64,000 nucleotides of DNA from Linanthus parryae (lineage: Eukaryota; Streptophyta; Magnoliopsida; Ericales; Polemoniaceae): assembly GCA_023055425.1 (NCBI GenBank), contig JALGPY010000009.1, forward strand, positions 18,169,775 to 18,233,774. Direction: 5' to 3'. The notes beneath the pieces are model-generated. The model made no database searches and had not been told where the DNA came from. It worked only from the letters and a program-made list of their open reading frames with translations. Below are positions 1-11,653 of the stretch, piece by piece (position 1 is the stretch's first letter; each line of letters starts with the position of its first letter). The translations under genes were made by a program, and so were the position numbers.

Positions 1-793
1 GCTTTGGTTAGTTTCATTATGGAAAGTTATTGATGGTCGTTGCATAATAATATACCACGAAAATGCGCAAAATAGGAATTACATGAGAAAAAATATGAAC
101 AAGAGTACTGCTGTATCTTGGATTATCAGATGTTTAGAATTCAATACAATCCAATGTATATTATGAAAAGTATATTTCATGTAGCTGTTTATTTTCTCCT
201 ATAATATGGAATGGATGCTATTACAGATATGATATGAACATAGACGCACGGTATTAAGACTGTGATTGTATTCCCTTTGAACATCTACTATACAAAAGCA
301 TATCTTCTGTACTTTATGATACAATAAATAGTAGATTACCGATAATTTCATTGTGCATTACCAATTGAACGATAGAGAAGTACATAATATTTAATCAGAT
401 ACATAGATGTCGTTAAATACTATGTATAAATATCACAATGCGCACACAATTACGATAGCCTAAAACTGACTACAATTAAACAAACAACTGACCATACTAT
501 ATATCTCGGAGAAATTTAGGTGTGGTGAAGTTACCACCGGAGCAACACTCGTCAAAAAATACACCTTAGCATAAATTGAGGTTGCATATATGATCGACAT
601 CAAGTTTTACCAAATCAGATGATGTGTACGACACAGGTATGAAACATCTGTTCACAAAAGCCTATTAAAACAGGCAACTGTTAGCTTTGCTCTGATTACA
701 TTAGCAATGCAGTTCTGCAGAAGGAAAAGAAACAACAAATAACATAACAAAGAGCATACACAAATAGTACAGATGATTGCTACGCATGACAAA
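1..793. other. AT-rich non-coding flank
   Basis: This stretch lies downstream of the minus-strand B3 gene and should hold its 3' UTR and the 3' part of the Helitron. I see no coding region: the open frames are short and biased by AT-rich sequence. I looked for a Helitron 3' terminus (on the plus strand, a YYAG next to a GC-rich hairpin) and found none, so the left end of the element probably lies outside the window. Confidence 0.5.
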
Positions 794-2145
794 TTACTGG
801 CGGTAGACTGTTGCCCGAAACATTGGAATACTGGGATCAACCAATTCAATCACGCATGCATCATTAAGCGCTAGCTGAGAATGCAGCACGTATTTAAACC
901 AAGCAAGACGACGGTGGAAAGGATTTCCTGCGTGCGTGAAACCACATGTTGTTTCCCATCTCATGTAGCCATTATCCGATGTTTCTAGCCACACTTTGTT
1001 CGGGGTGCCAGTCAAGTATTCTCGTACAAAATATGTAGTAATGTTCTGCACAATTTAAAATAACCTGTTGATATCATGCATCAATGCAAATGCCTCAAGG
1101 AATTAGAAATTAAGTACTTACAACTCCGCCATTTCTCGTAGTGTAAGAATGAATGATGCGGAATGCAAAGAATGGCACTTCAGTGTTGTGAGCTTGCGCA
1201 CGAGCGAGAGCATGATTTTCTTGTGGACCCATTCGAAAGACAGAAGAATTGAGCCCGTAGTTGATTTCCACAGCAGATTCATCCATGATACGGATCTTGA
1301 AATTCAAATTGCGCTCATATTTGAACATAAGTACAGCCTTAGGAGGGATGCGATAAGCACTGGCAAATTGAAGCCATCCCATGCCAAAGTAATGCTCATT
1401 ATCTACTTGATCGATGCAGATATTCCACGATGCCCCGTTGGGCACATGTAGGTGAACAATGGGTGCGATGCTGTCGTAGTGACGAGCAACATACTTTGGA
1501 GGGATTCGCTGCACAAGGAAAATGGTTATCCAACAGAAGTAGCTAATCAATAAATTGTAATTAAGGAGAACATATACACAAATTGCCCGACATTGTTACC
1601 AGGGTGGTATCTTTCTTGTTAAATGGATCGTAAAGCTTGAAGAAGCGAGGTGCTATTTCTTTAATGCCTGTAGTAGCGTTGCTTTCCTGCTTAACAATAC
1701 TGTGGTAAGTGATTTCGGTGCACGTCGGATCCATTATCCTTATGCCATAGCTCAGATTCGCTCTAAATTTGAAGAAAACAAAATATCCCAAACTGATTGA
1801 GTTGAATTTGACCAGAGTTTTCCACCCATTGCCAAGATACAGTTCATTGTTGCCTGCAAGAATCGTCGTGTCAAAGATTGCGCCGGAGGGAGTTCGTAGC
1901 TGGACAATCTTTCCAACATCTTTCCTGTATACATCAACAAAGATACGGGGCAAGGACTGCAAGCGGAACAACGGTTGATTAGATTGTTTGCTTGAAATAA
2001 TATTGTTAAGTTCCTTGTATGCAGAACATGTAGTTAATAACTATTTTCGAACCTAGTCATATACTGGTATTAGAAGCTTTATATATAAGCTTACCAGTCT
2101 GTCATTTTCTGGATCACTGGATACGATAACTTTGAAGAAATTCAT
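794..2145 (-). CDS. Triple B3-domain DNA-binding protein (REM-like), 4 exons
   Basis: B3 domains are plant-specific sequence-reading DNA-binding folds, so the product is probably nuclear. Exons fit GT-AG rules without breaking the frame: 2095-2145 (start ATG at 2145), 1600-1956, 1122-1508 and 794-1045 (stop TAA 794-796), giving about 348 residues. Three B3 repeats are visible. Each opens with an FFK/FFA-type strand (MNFFKVIVSSD; PRFFKLYDPF; PFFAFRIIHS), followed by a core such as RIPPKYVARHYD and, in the first two, an IRIMD..EI.Y end. The third has the LNDACVIELVD end typical of B3. Each intron sits at the same place in its repeat, between the opening strand and the core, which points to internal duplication. 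All three introns are phase 0. No activation or repression motif is evident. It lies 1.6 kb downstream of the RPA-like gene in the same orientation. Confidence 0.75.
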
Positions 2146-3760
2146 ACTGATTCCAATGCTGAGGCCTTAACTGCTAATGTTTGATTATAGAATGTAGGTT
2201 GTGTATACAAATGGCAACCACATCAGTTCTTTAATAAGTTCATATTGAATTACACACACACACACAAACGCACATTACAGTGACAAACCGGAAGGATCAT
2301 AACATAGTTATGCATTGTCACAGTGACACAAACATAATGCGGTTCAAAGTACCCAAGAACTCGTGTATTCTGTATTTATTCATTTACGCAATTCAAATCT
2401 TCGGGAAGACTAATACAGCGGGAAATTGAATACGCATCTTGAGCATGCATACTTTGATGAAATAGTACATACAAGCAAAAGTACAGAAACAATATCGAAG
2501 GGGGAAAAACAAATTGTCACCATGGGCTCGCAATTGCAAACACTACAGATTGAAATTGTTGAACACAATAACACAAACAAGTGATAGCTGATTTCAATGA
2601 GTTGTGCACATATACATAAGCAGGTATTCTTATGAACTTGTGCAAATCCTTTTTTTTTTCATGTGATATTACAGACAGGAAGGAAAACCCTAAACGAAAC
2701 GTACCTGAAGCAGGTGAAGCTTGGCGGCGATACCTAAGACTTGCAATATGAAGGGTTGGGTGGGAGGAGCAGTGGGTGGTCATGAATACCCAACGAAGTT
2801 TTGCGCGATTAATTTATTATGTTCGACTAAAATTGCAGTGCAGGCCCTCCTGTGTGTAGATATTTAATATTATGCATATGATTGGCCGAGTTTAATCGAG
2901 AACTAATACATAATAGTTATTTGCTGGGAACTAATTAAGTCTTCGTTTAAGAAATTAATATATCTGCATCGGCGTTTAAAAATTATATGAAAGATTATTA
3001 CGTATAAATTGGAGTTTAGTCTTGCATTGTACTAAGGTTGCAATCTTACTAATAACTAATCTTATTAAGATTTTGTATTCATCAAAGTTTACATTGCTAT
3101 GCCATCTATCACACCGGCCTGATTTGTGCGTAGGTATATTTAACTAACTGCTAATTGCATCAAAACGATGTGTGCATAGTAAGTTTCGTATAGATGTCTA
3201 GAAAAAACGTCTATTTTACAATGACACAACAATAATTAGACACTAACTCGAATAATATATGCAAATACATGAATCATAGAAAATTATTGACGTCAAACAA
3301 CATTGGATTGCCAGCAAACAATGTGAAGCTGGATATCTTAAAGAGATGGATGTGCAATGAATAAATATTAGAAGTGGCGTAGGAAAATGTATGAAGGAAA
3401 AGCACCGATACAAAACAAACAAAACATTATATGTCATATTACACATATGTTGTCCCAAAAGTGTACCCAAAAAAATACCCAGGTCTCTGCTATGATTGGA
3501 GACATTACTTTACCCTTGCCACTAAAACAGAACAGGAAACTATATAGTATGGCATCTTCATATGCACAAAATGACTGCCATGTTTTGCTCTGAAACTGCA
3601 CAAAAAAATATTAGCAAAAGGCATAAAAATAACAACTGTGTAAGCACAAGTTGTTAATTTTATGCTCTGCTGTCTCCAGGATGCACTGCTAAGTGCAGTC
3701 CTTATATCTACATACATATCTGATCACATAGTTTTACAGGCCTTCATCACAGAGTTAATT
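2146..3760. other. Spacer between B3 and RPA genes
   Basis: About 1.6 kb with no gene that I can support. It should contain the promoter and 5' leader of the B3 gene and the 3' UTR of the RPA-like gene. It is AT-rich, with a short CA run near 2253. The open frames at 2517-2783, 3243-3470 and 3387-3925 are low complexity or shadows and match no family I recognise. Confidence 0.5.
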
Positions 3761-6317
3761 TTATGCAATCTCAACTTGGCGAACACTCCACTTGTTAAGC
3801 CAGCGTGGATTCTTGCTGCTGGATGGAGCCAGGCGGAAATAGAATCGTTTGTCTACCGCTGCATCATTCGCCTTGGACAACACATCGCTCTGTTCCTGCA
3901 TGACAATATAAGACGACAATATTAATTAACATCTCATGGAATCAGCCGCATTTCAACTCAAAATTGCGATACATGGGCGTAGTTAGCTTACATCTGGAGT
4001 CATTGCAGACAGGCTAACCGCACTCTTATTTAGCACTGTTTCAACAGCATGTCCAAATATAGCAACCTCAAGTTCACCACTGCCATCACCAATTCGAACT
4101 CCGAGGCGCCCCCTGCACGATATCAATTTGTTTACATCACAATTAGAAATCATATACTTACATGAGAAAGACACCGTTGTTCACAAATGAACTGTTGTGT
4201 ATACAACCATAGATGACATGAGTTATTGAATTGGTAAACATTAACTTCGAAAAAATTATGTGAGATGGAACGCGGCATACCATGGTGCAGAAATGCAGTC
4301 ATTTTTTTCACAGCCTGGGCAAGCAAATACTTCGCCTAGCACGTGGTTAGTAGCCCGGTTGCACTTGTTGCACGCGGTATACCACGGCCGCTGACTACAT
4401 GGTACTACAACAACAGACACTCTCACCCAGATTTCATCAAAACCAGCCTGCTGCAATGCAAAATAACATTAATTCAATCGGGAATATCATAGATAAACTT
4501 GCCCGCGGTTACGATGCTAGACAGGACAAGTTACCGGACTACTTGGTAAGTCTGCAATCCTCACAAGTTTGAACTCAGATGTAGAAGTATTGGCAACTTT
4601 CTTTTTCAGTAACATCTCAGGGTCACTGATAGCATCAATTTTCTCGTAGTTAGCATCGCGCCTGCAATATCTTTAGATTGTTAACATATACTACCAGACG
4701 ACAACCTATGCACTACATATAGGTAGATAATGAAGGCAGTTTACCAATCCAACAATTCATCAACCCGTGCATCAGGAACGTCAGTCAAGAACATTGTAGA
4801 CATAGTAGTTTTCAAGGAGAATCCTGGGAGACACAGGCAAAACCATTTATGAACATAGCAGTAGGTACAAACATAACATATCATACGTCAACATTTCAGC
4901 AAAAGATAGCATGTTGATACCGGAGTATTTCGATGCCACAACATTAGTGACGATGACCACCGGCTGGGACTTTGCTAACTTGGCCAGTTTTTCTGCATCA
5001 GTGGTTGCTATCTCATCCCAAGCCGAAAGGCACACTGGACTCAAACTGTTTGGCAAGGCAAATGAAGTTAGAGAAAACAGCAAATAGATAGAGTGGATAA
5101 GATTCAGTAAGGGGGAGGGAAAAGACACCACATGATATCATCGATTACATAACAATTTTCAGCATCATAAATAACTAAACACATCTTACATATATATAAC
5201 ATGTATATTTCATATCTGCATTCCATACCAGTATAAACGAACCAAAATTGATGAAGCCAAGGAACATACAAGTGTTATACATGCTCATATTAATTTATCA
5301 GGCAAATCAAGAATATCTATATTGCATACACTGATGGTTCATTGCTCACAAGTCACATTATACAAGCTTAATGTTGATCTGGTATGCTTTCGTTCTTCTA
5401 TTACTTTACAGAGCATAACAAAGCAATATTTGCAGTGTAGGAGACAATATTTAATTATACTATTGATTTAAGAACTTCCACTGCCTATAATGTGATCATA
5501 CCTAACTAACAAGAATAGACGCAGAACAGTATATTAGAAGTAGGCAAGGCACATCCGGGAACTTACGTATCGTCAATAACAACTATATCTCGAACCTTCG
5601 AACGAGCACTCGAATCCTTCCATGGCACTGTTTTCGGAGACATGACAGCTATGGTTATCACTGCAACATCTGCACATGGATACATATATTGTGAGTATGT
5701 AAATTTTGATGGAACGAAGAAAGACAGCCACGGCAAGCACAGCAATAATAAGCACAACTAAATAAGAGCAACGCATAAACAACACAGCAAGCGATGCAGT
5801 GCTAAAATATTGGGGGAAACTACCAAATTTGTCAGGTTTCCCGATGAGGTCGCGGGCGTCAGTCAGATTCTTGAAATTGAACGTAGTAGCTCCCCTTTCA
5901 TCTGCAGCATCTTCGACTGGTACAATTTTCATCTGAGGATCCAGAACAAGGACATAATCGTGATCAATATAGCGATGTTGCGGGTTAACACGGCGTACAA
6001 CTCCATCACTGAACCAGTATGAATGATATGGATGTAGCTGTTTGTCAAACGTTTCAATTTCAGCGTCAAAAGCTGTGGCTTGTATCTTTTTGCCCTGCAA
6101 AGGACAAAGCAGGTAATGATGAATATGACACAGGTATTGGGTGAGGTCAGTGTACTACTCGTTGACTAACCTCGCTATCACAAAGGACATATCGCTGATA
6201 CTTAGTGTTGCCAAATCGAGCTGTTGTTGCACGGTACTTCTCAACGACACGAAGTTTAATCTTCCATTCTTTCAATTGATCAGTTAGGGCAGATAACTTC
6301 AGCATATCACTTTCCAT
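3761..6317 (-). CDS. RPA70-like single-strand DNA-binding protein, about 10 exons
   Basis: Replication protein A large-subunit homologue: OB folds that coat single-stranded DNA, here probably serving Helitron rolling-circle replication. Exons fit GT-AG rules: 6171-6317, 5824-6094, 5567-5669, 4921-5045, 4745-4823, 4535-4661, about 4281-4450, probably one tiny exon near 4165-4195 that I could not fix, 3992-4112 and 3761-3895 (stop TAA 3761-3763). Frames join cleanly at every junction I could test. The first OB fold begins LTDQLKEWKIKLRVVEK and continues as CDSE-GKKIQATAF. The C-terminal part has a zinc-ribbon-like CNKC...CPGC and then GRLGVRIGDGSGELEVAIFG. The product is about 435 residues, shorter than cellular RPA70, and lacks the N-terminal protein-interaction domain. 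ATG at 6317 is the first Met of the first recognisable exon; an earlier exon is possible. Confidence 0.8.
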
Positions 6318-6652
6318 CCCTAGTTTACAACAGCAACACACAAACAGCATATATAAGCACCACATTTATAGTTACATGCTTTTCAGATCGTAAAAAAACT
6401 TGATGCATAATCACGCGATCATTTAACTTTGCAGCAAGTACATTTGATATAGCAAAATCAAACGAACAACAAATTTAAACCACAATAATGCAGCCAGGCA
6501 AGATTATAGCAAGCACATATTCAGGGCCATAATTTCATGTGTCGTATTTCCAGTGACACGGACGAAAGCATGACAAAAAAAAAATAATTAAAAAAAAAAA
6601 GAGTATATATATATGTATATATAGTATATGCTATTCCTGTTGTGAATCACTA
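6318..6652. other. Short AT-rich spacer between RPA and RepHel genes
   Basis: About 335 bp containing an A-rich run near 6577-6600 and a TA-rich run near 6603-6628. It probably holds the RepHel 3' UTR and the RPA promoter. A TATA-like string on the minus strand cannot be told apart from the TA run. Confidence 0.4.
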
Positions 6653-9600
6653 TTATAATTGCCCCGATGCTCGACGCAGCAGATGTTTATACACAACATT
6701 CTGGGTGCTGTCAACAGTTTGGATATTATCAAGTGGATGTATTAAAATTTTCACTGACGCAGACAACGTTGCTCGAGATAATGCATCATAGAGTTGACCG
6801 TGCGAGAATACTGGTTGAGGAAGATAAATACCAACATACTGCAAAGTTTGGCCTTGGGACTTGTTAATTGTCATAGCAAAGCATGGTCGGACTGGGAATT
6901 GTTTTCTTTCAAACTCAACTGGGTAGTTATCTGTCTCAGATGGCCTGAGTGGTATCCTAGGTATGAAGACATCCTTCCCTTTATTGTGTCCTATAGCTAT
7001 TTCAGCATGTATGACATTAGGGAGGAGATTTTACAAATGAGTTTAATACCATTAGACAGCCCGGCAGATGGATCTAAATTTCGTAACAACATCACAGGAC
7101 AACCACGTTTTAAGCGTAGCTCATGAGGAGGCAGTCCATTAGGTGTAAGAGTATGTAAAAACTCTAAAGAATGGTTATCTCGGCTACCAGGAAGACAATG
7201 ATCAAAACTTGTGTAGACATGTGTGTTACCAGGGAATCTACCAAGTAAAATTTGATTCAGTAAATCAACACAATCATTTCTTGGTGTCAAGATGGCCCGA
7301 TAGACAAGGTAATCAGACTTCAAGCAATCGCTTTCAAAGTTAGGGTAAACGTAATCAATGAAAGCATTAATCGATGCTCTTTCATTTACAAAAGGCACAA
7401 CCATTGATTGCGGTAGTTTTAATAAGGATTCATCATTTTCTTGCAAGCTGCCATCCCCGACTGATAACAGAAACTCCGCAAAAGATGGATCATGTATTGC
7501 CCTCATGTTCGCCGTTAGACGTAATAAGCGCATATGAGGCCACAGGTGTGAAGCAACAATGCTGTTACATATGCATTCCTCCTTCGTTGCTCGCACTGTC
7601 ACAGGAAGTACTTGCCTAAAATCACCACCGAAAACAACAACCTTCCCTCCAAACAATTCCTTGCTCGAGCATATATCGCGGAGCATAGATTCAAAAGCCT
7701 CGATATTCTGCTTCTTTGCCATTGTGACCTCGTCCCATATAATTACACTTGATTGTCGAATCAGCTCTGCTAAGGCAGTCCGCTTCCCAATGTTGTAGCA
7801 ACTCTTCTCTTTTGTGTCCAGAGGTAGCTTGAAGCGAGAATGCGCTGTTCGACCCCCAGGTAAATTGGATGCTGCAATACCTGTGCTGGCAGTAGCCAAT
7901 GCAATATAACCCATGCCACGAATACGAGCGAGGATAGCTCTGTAAAGGAATGTCTTCCCAGTCCCACCAGGCCCATCAACAAAGAAACACGCACCTTTCT
8001 TCCGCAAAACATGATCAATGATTACATCATATGCAGTTTGCTGGTCCTCATTCAGTTGCTTCGATGCCGCAATGTCTTCTGGAGGGATAGGAATTGCTAA
8101 CTCTTCATCGATCTCTCGATTTAGCGGTGCAACTTCATCGGAACCATTAATATCAATTGGCAAGTTATAATCTCTTAACTGCCTTCCCATTAACTCGAGA
8201 ACCATGTTTACATGTCTTAGAGTTCTTGAAAGGACCTGACCTTCACTATTAGCTTCTCCACGACGATAGTCTTCAGAAAACTTAGCATAAAATCGTTCCC
8301 ACAGCTGCCGAGGATTACTCGGCTGGCAGAAGACCAGAATGGTGGCAAACAGTCGTCGTAAAGTGTGTGGCATCTGGAATGTTGTAGCCTCTTCTAAACA
8401 ATCTTCCAATGCAGTGTCTTTCTCAAGCAGCCCAAGTTTTTCGCAAGCCTCACGATATGTTTCACACACATGATTACCGAAGGTCCGAAGATGCTCGTAT
8501 GATTCTGCACCTCTTACATGCATTAGTAGTATACGTAAGAAGAAACGCTCACCTTCCGCGGGATTAGCAGCCACTATACGACCAATAGCATCACCTCTCT
8601 TTCGAGGCGTCCACTCCGATTTTGTAGAATTCCATACATAATGTTCAGGAAACTCACTGTAGAGCCACCGCCTAGCTTCTGGATCCCGTTTATTTGTTTC
8701 AAAATATTCGGTTAACATCGTCTTCTTATATTTCTTATCCGTCGCGATATACGCAAGTTTCGTATATTTGTTGAATGCAATGGACTGCATTCCAGGTAGA
8801 TGAAGCTGCAGGACAGTGACATGAGGATACATCTCATTCAAAGGAAACTTGAAGATACGCCAAGCAGCTTCAGGCGGGGAAATCCATCTAGCAGACTGAA
8901 AAGCCTTTATTTCATCTATGCAACCCTTCTGTTCCGATATCACTTGGAACACAACCGTGTCGTGACCTTTGTATATATATTTGTACAGATATTTAACAGC
9001 TTTTATGGTTGAGCATATTTCCACATTTATGTGGCAGTCATACTTAGCAAGCAAGTAAGGATTATACGGCACAACCCACCTGTTGTCCAATGTTTGTCCT
9101 CTTACCTCAACAGTTCGGCCATTTCTTTGCCGGCGATAAAATGCGAATGCATCATCACCAGTCCTTGTAACATCTGAAAATTCCCGGGGATATTTGTTCT
9201 TGCAGCCAGTTTTAGGTCGCATGCAAGGGCACTGTCGGTTAAACTCACCACATGGACCATGCATCATATGTTTCTTCACTGCATTATGTAAATGAGGATT
9301 TGCATGCGGGTCAGGTATTTCGGCAGATATGTACTTGTCAATTCTATCAGGACTCATTAACTTGGCAAATTTCTTTAGAATCAGTAGGAAATGCACATGT
9401 GGTAGACCCCGCTTCTGGTACTCAATCACGTAAGTGTAAGCAGCAATTGGGCCAAGTATCTCCCTATCAATCAAATCCCGCTTGAATTCTACTGTTTTCG
9501 CCCGGAAAATTCGCGCTACTAAATCAGGCCGGTTTTGAGGTTGCTCAAATGGTAGAAGCTCCGCACGAATCTCTGCCCAGTTGGGATTGCATGTCATCGT

Positions 9601-11653
9601 GACAAGGTAATCAGGTTTGCCGTATTTACGCACCAAAGCCATTGCATCCTGGTAACGACGCTTCATATCACGGGGCCCACCTACAAAAGACGGCGGCAAC
9701 ACGACTTGACGTCCGACATTATTTGAGTTCATTTCACCTGCAGTGATGCTGTCCAGTATTCCCTGGTAAAGTTCCGCCCGGATAGTGTCCTGATGCTGAC
9801 GCACATAATCTAGCCTGCTTGTCTCAAGTTTCACATACATATCGACCATGTATTGCTGAAGCAGACGCCCAAAGAACAACATCGATGACCGGCGTATATC
9901 TCGCATCTGTAACCGGTAGCAGTAATACTGACGACAGCTAACAGTTGCACTGTCAGACTCTGCATCACTTGGACCTGCAATTAGAGGCTCATTATTCAGC
10001 AACACACCACACACAACGACACTGGTAATATGAACTCACACATACTAAGTAACAACATCAAACTACCTTTTCGTGGCTTCTTTTTCGGAGGCTTTTTATA
10101 AATTCTAGGATGCCATCCAGGCTGCCCACGAGGAAACATGATAGGATACTGAAGCGGATCAAAACAACCCAGATGATACTGAATACTCTTTGCTTCACCA
10201 CCCTTATGGCTCACCCTAATATCACGGACGTATTTACCAGCACGCGACTCATCGTCAATCCAAATTGCTGCAACCTGATCAGATGTGGGTAAATTTTGCG
10301 TTCGCTGATCAAGTCCAGGATCACATTTAATCCGCACATCACAATCAGCAAATTCAGGGCTTGCACTAATAGACTGAAATGACTGGTTATAAGGATTGGC
10401 CTCTAGAATATCAGTCAAGCATGAAATAACAGCCGGATCAAGATTTTCAAAAGCCTTCACTCGGCTTTGCAGCTGGAAGGCTGGATCGTAGAAATAAACC
10501 TGTAAATATCTAGGAGGTTGTTGACCAGGATCAATATCATTAATGTAGTGGTATATCTGCCCTTGTACACAGAATGTATAGATCCCTTTGCTTTTATTCT
10601 TCGTGTCAGGATCAGCTTTCACACCCATCGAAGTGAAGGAAAACAGGCAATTGTATGCACGAATATTGTTCCGGAAATCTTCGCTAGTCACATTGTCGGA
10701 CAGGAGCAACTCCGCCAACGAATTTGGGATCTCATGAGGGGCAAGGACTACACACCCCTCACTGCAGCAAAAGCCATCTGGTTCGTACGCAAATAATTTA
10801 GCATCACAATGTGGACATCTCCGTGGAGAGGGAAGCATGCTTGGCTCCATAGGCGGGGGCGGAGCACCCCGCTCCCACTTTTTCGTACGCCTCTGCCCTA
10901 CACAACCGAATAAAAAACCAATTAACAGATATCAAACCATAACTGAAAACACATATAAATACAAATGAAGCCATAATCGAGGAAAGAAGACTAACGGGGT
11001 GGTTGGGGAACTGGAGCAGCACCGCCAGCACGACTATTACATTCACCCACAAATACAGCAGGAGGTACGACAGAGGTCCCTCTATTCCCAGAAGACGCAT
11101 AGACAGTGTGTGGATGCTGTAATGAACCTGGCGATGAAGAACCCGACGCGCCTGAAGCAATATTCAGCAACCCAGATGACACAGCTGGCATGTAGGACAG
11201 CACAGTATTTGGTAAACCATTATAGGCATCCAAAGCAGTACCATATCCGGCCGCAAAACCAACAGACGGTCTATTCAGGCCAGAACCCCTAATAGCCATG
11301 GAACCAACAGGCATGGGATACGGGGAAGCATACCTAGGTGCTTGCACACTACTACCTGGTATCGCAGTATAGACAACAGAACCGGTAACAGAGCCCCTTA
11401 CATCTGCATTGTGCACAGACGGGCTGGGATTCGCAATACGCCCCCGCGATCTACCCGAGGGCCGCGGAGCCATGGCAGACGTATTACCTCCTGCAGATGA
11501 AGGCCCACTATTCGCATTTTCCGACCACGGTCTACCCGACGGCCGAAGAGCCGGCCCAGGAGTGTTAACTCCTGCAGATAATCCTGAACCGCGTGCTAGC
11601 TCCTCCCCCACTAAACCCCGGCGAATACGTTTCCCAAGACTACCTGTAGGCAT
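6653..11653 (-). CDS. Helitron RepHel replicase-helicase, 3 exons, one frameshift
   Basis: The Helitron transposase: an HUH endonuclease nicks and joins single DNA strands and a PIF1-type helicase unwinds them. Exons are 10996-11653 (ATG 11653), 10067-10897 and 6653-9974; the two introns join in frame. The design is about 1,600 residues. Visible parts in order: a Gly/Ser/Pro-rich N-terminus; a Cys motif CPHCDAKLF..CC (exon 2); the HUH motif PHVHF at 9391-9399 (about residue 690); a two-tyrosine motif YLYKYIYKG near 8965-9000; Walker A GPGGTGKT at 7951-7974 (about residue 1164); Walker B IIWDE; FGGDFRQ; TINKSQGQTL; and motif VI. Damage: the frame breaks at about 7029-7032, consistent with loss of one base in an A run, so helicase motifs V-VI are out of frame. 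Motif VI reads LYDALSR where LYVALSR is usual. An assembly error in the A run is possible. Confidence 0.9.
9975..10066 (-). other. RepHel intron 2
   Basis: A 92-nt GT-AG intron. The donor is AAAAG|GTAGTT near 10067 and the acceptor TTGCAG|GTCC near 9974. The phase (1) matches on both sides, so PRKG runs on into PSDAES. The long open frame beginning at 10014 starts inside this intron and should not be used as a gene start. Confidence 0.75.
10898..10995 (-). other. RepHel intron 1
   Basis: A 98-nt GT-AG intron. The donor is CACCCC|GTTAGTC and the acceptor TTGTGTAG|GGCAG. Joining gives ...PQPPR followed by QRRTKKWERGAPP, a typical Helitron N-terminal string, with the phase conserved. Confidence 0.7.

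Noticed and set aside
9996..10014. ATG at 10014 as the RepHel start
   Set aside because: It lies inside an intron; two upstream exons join in frame and supply the N-terminal domain.
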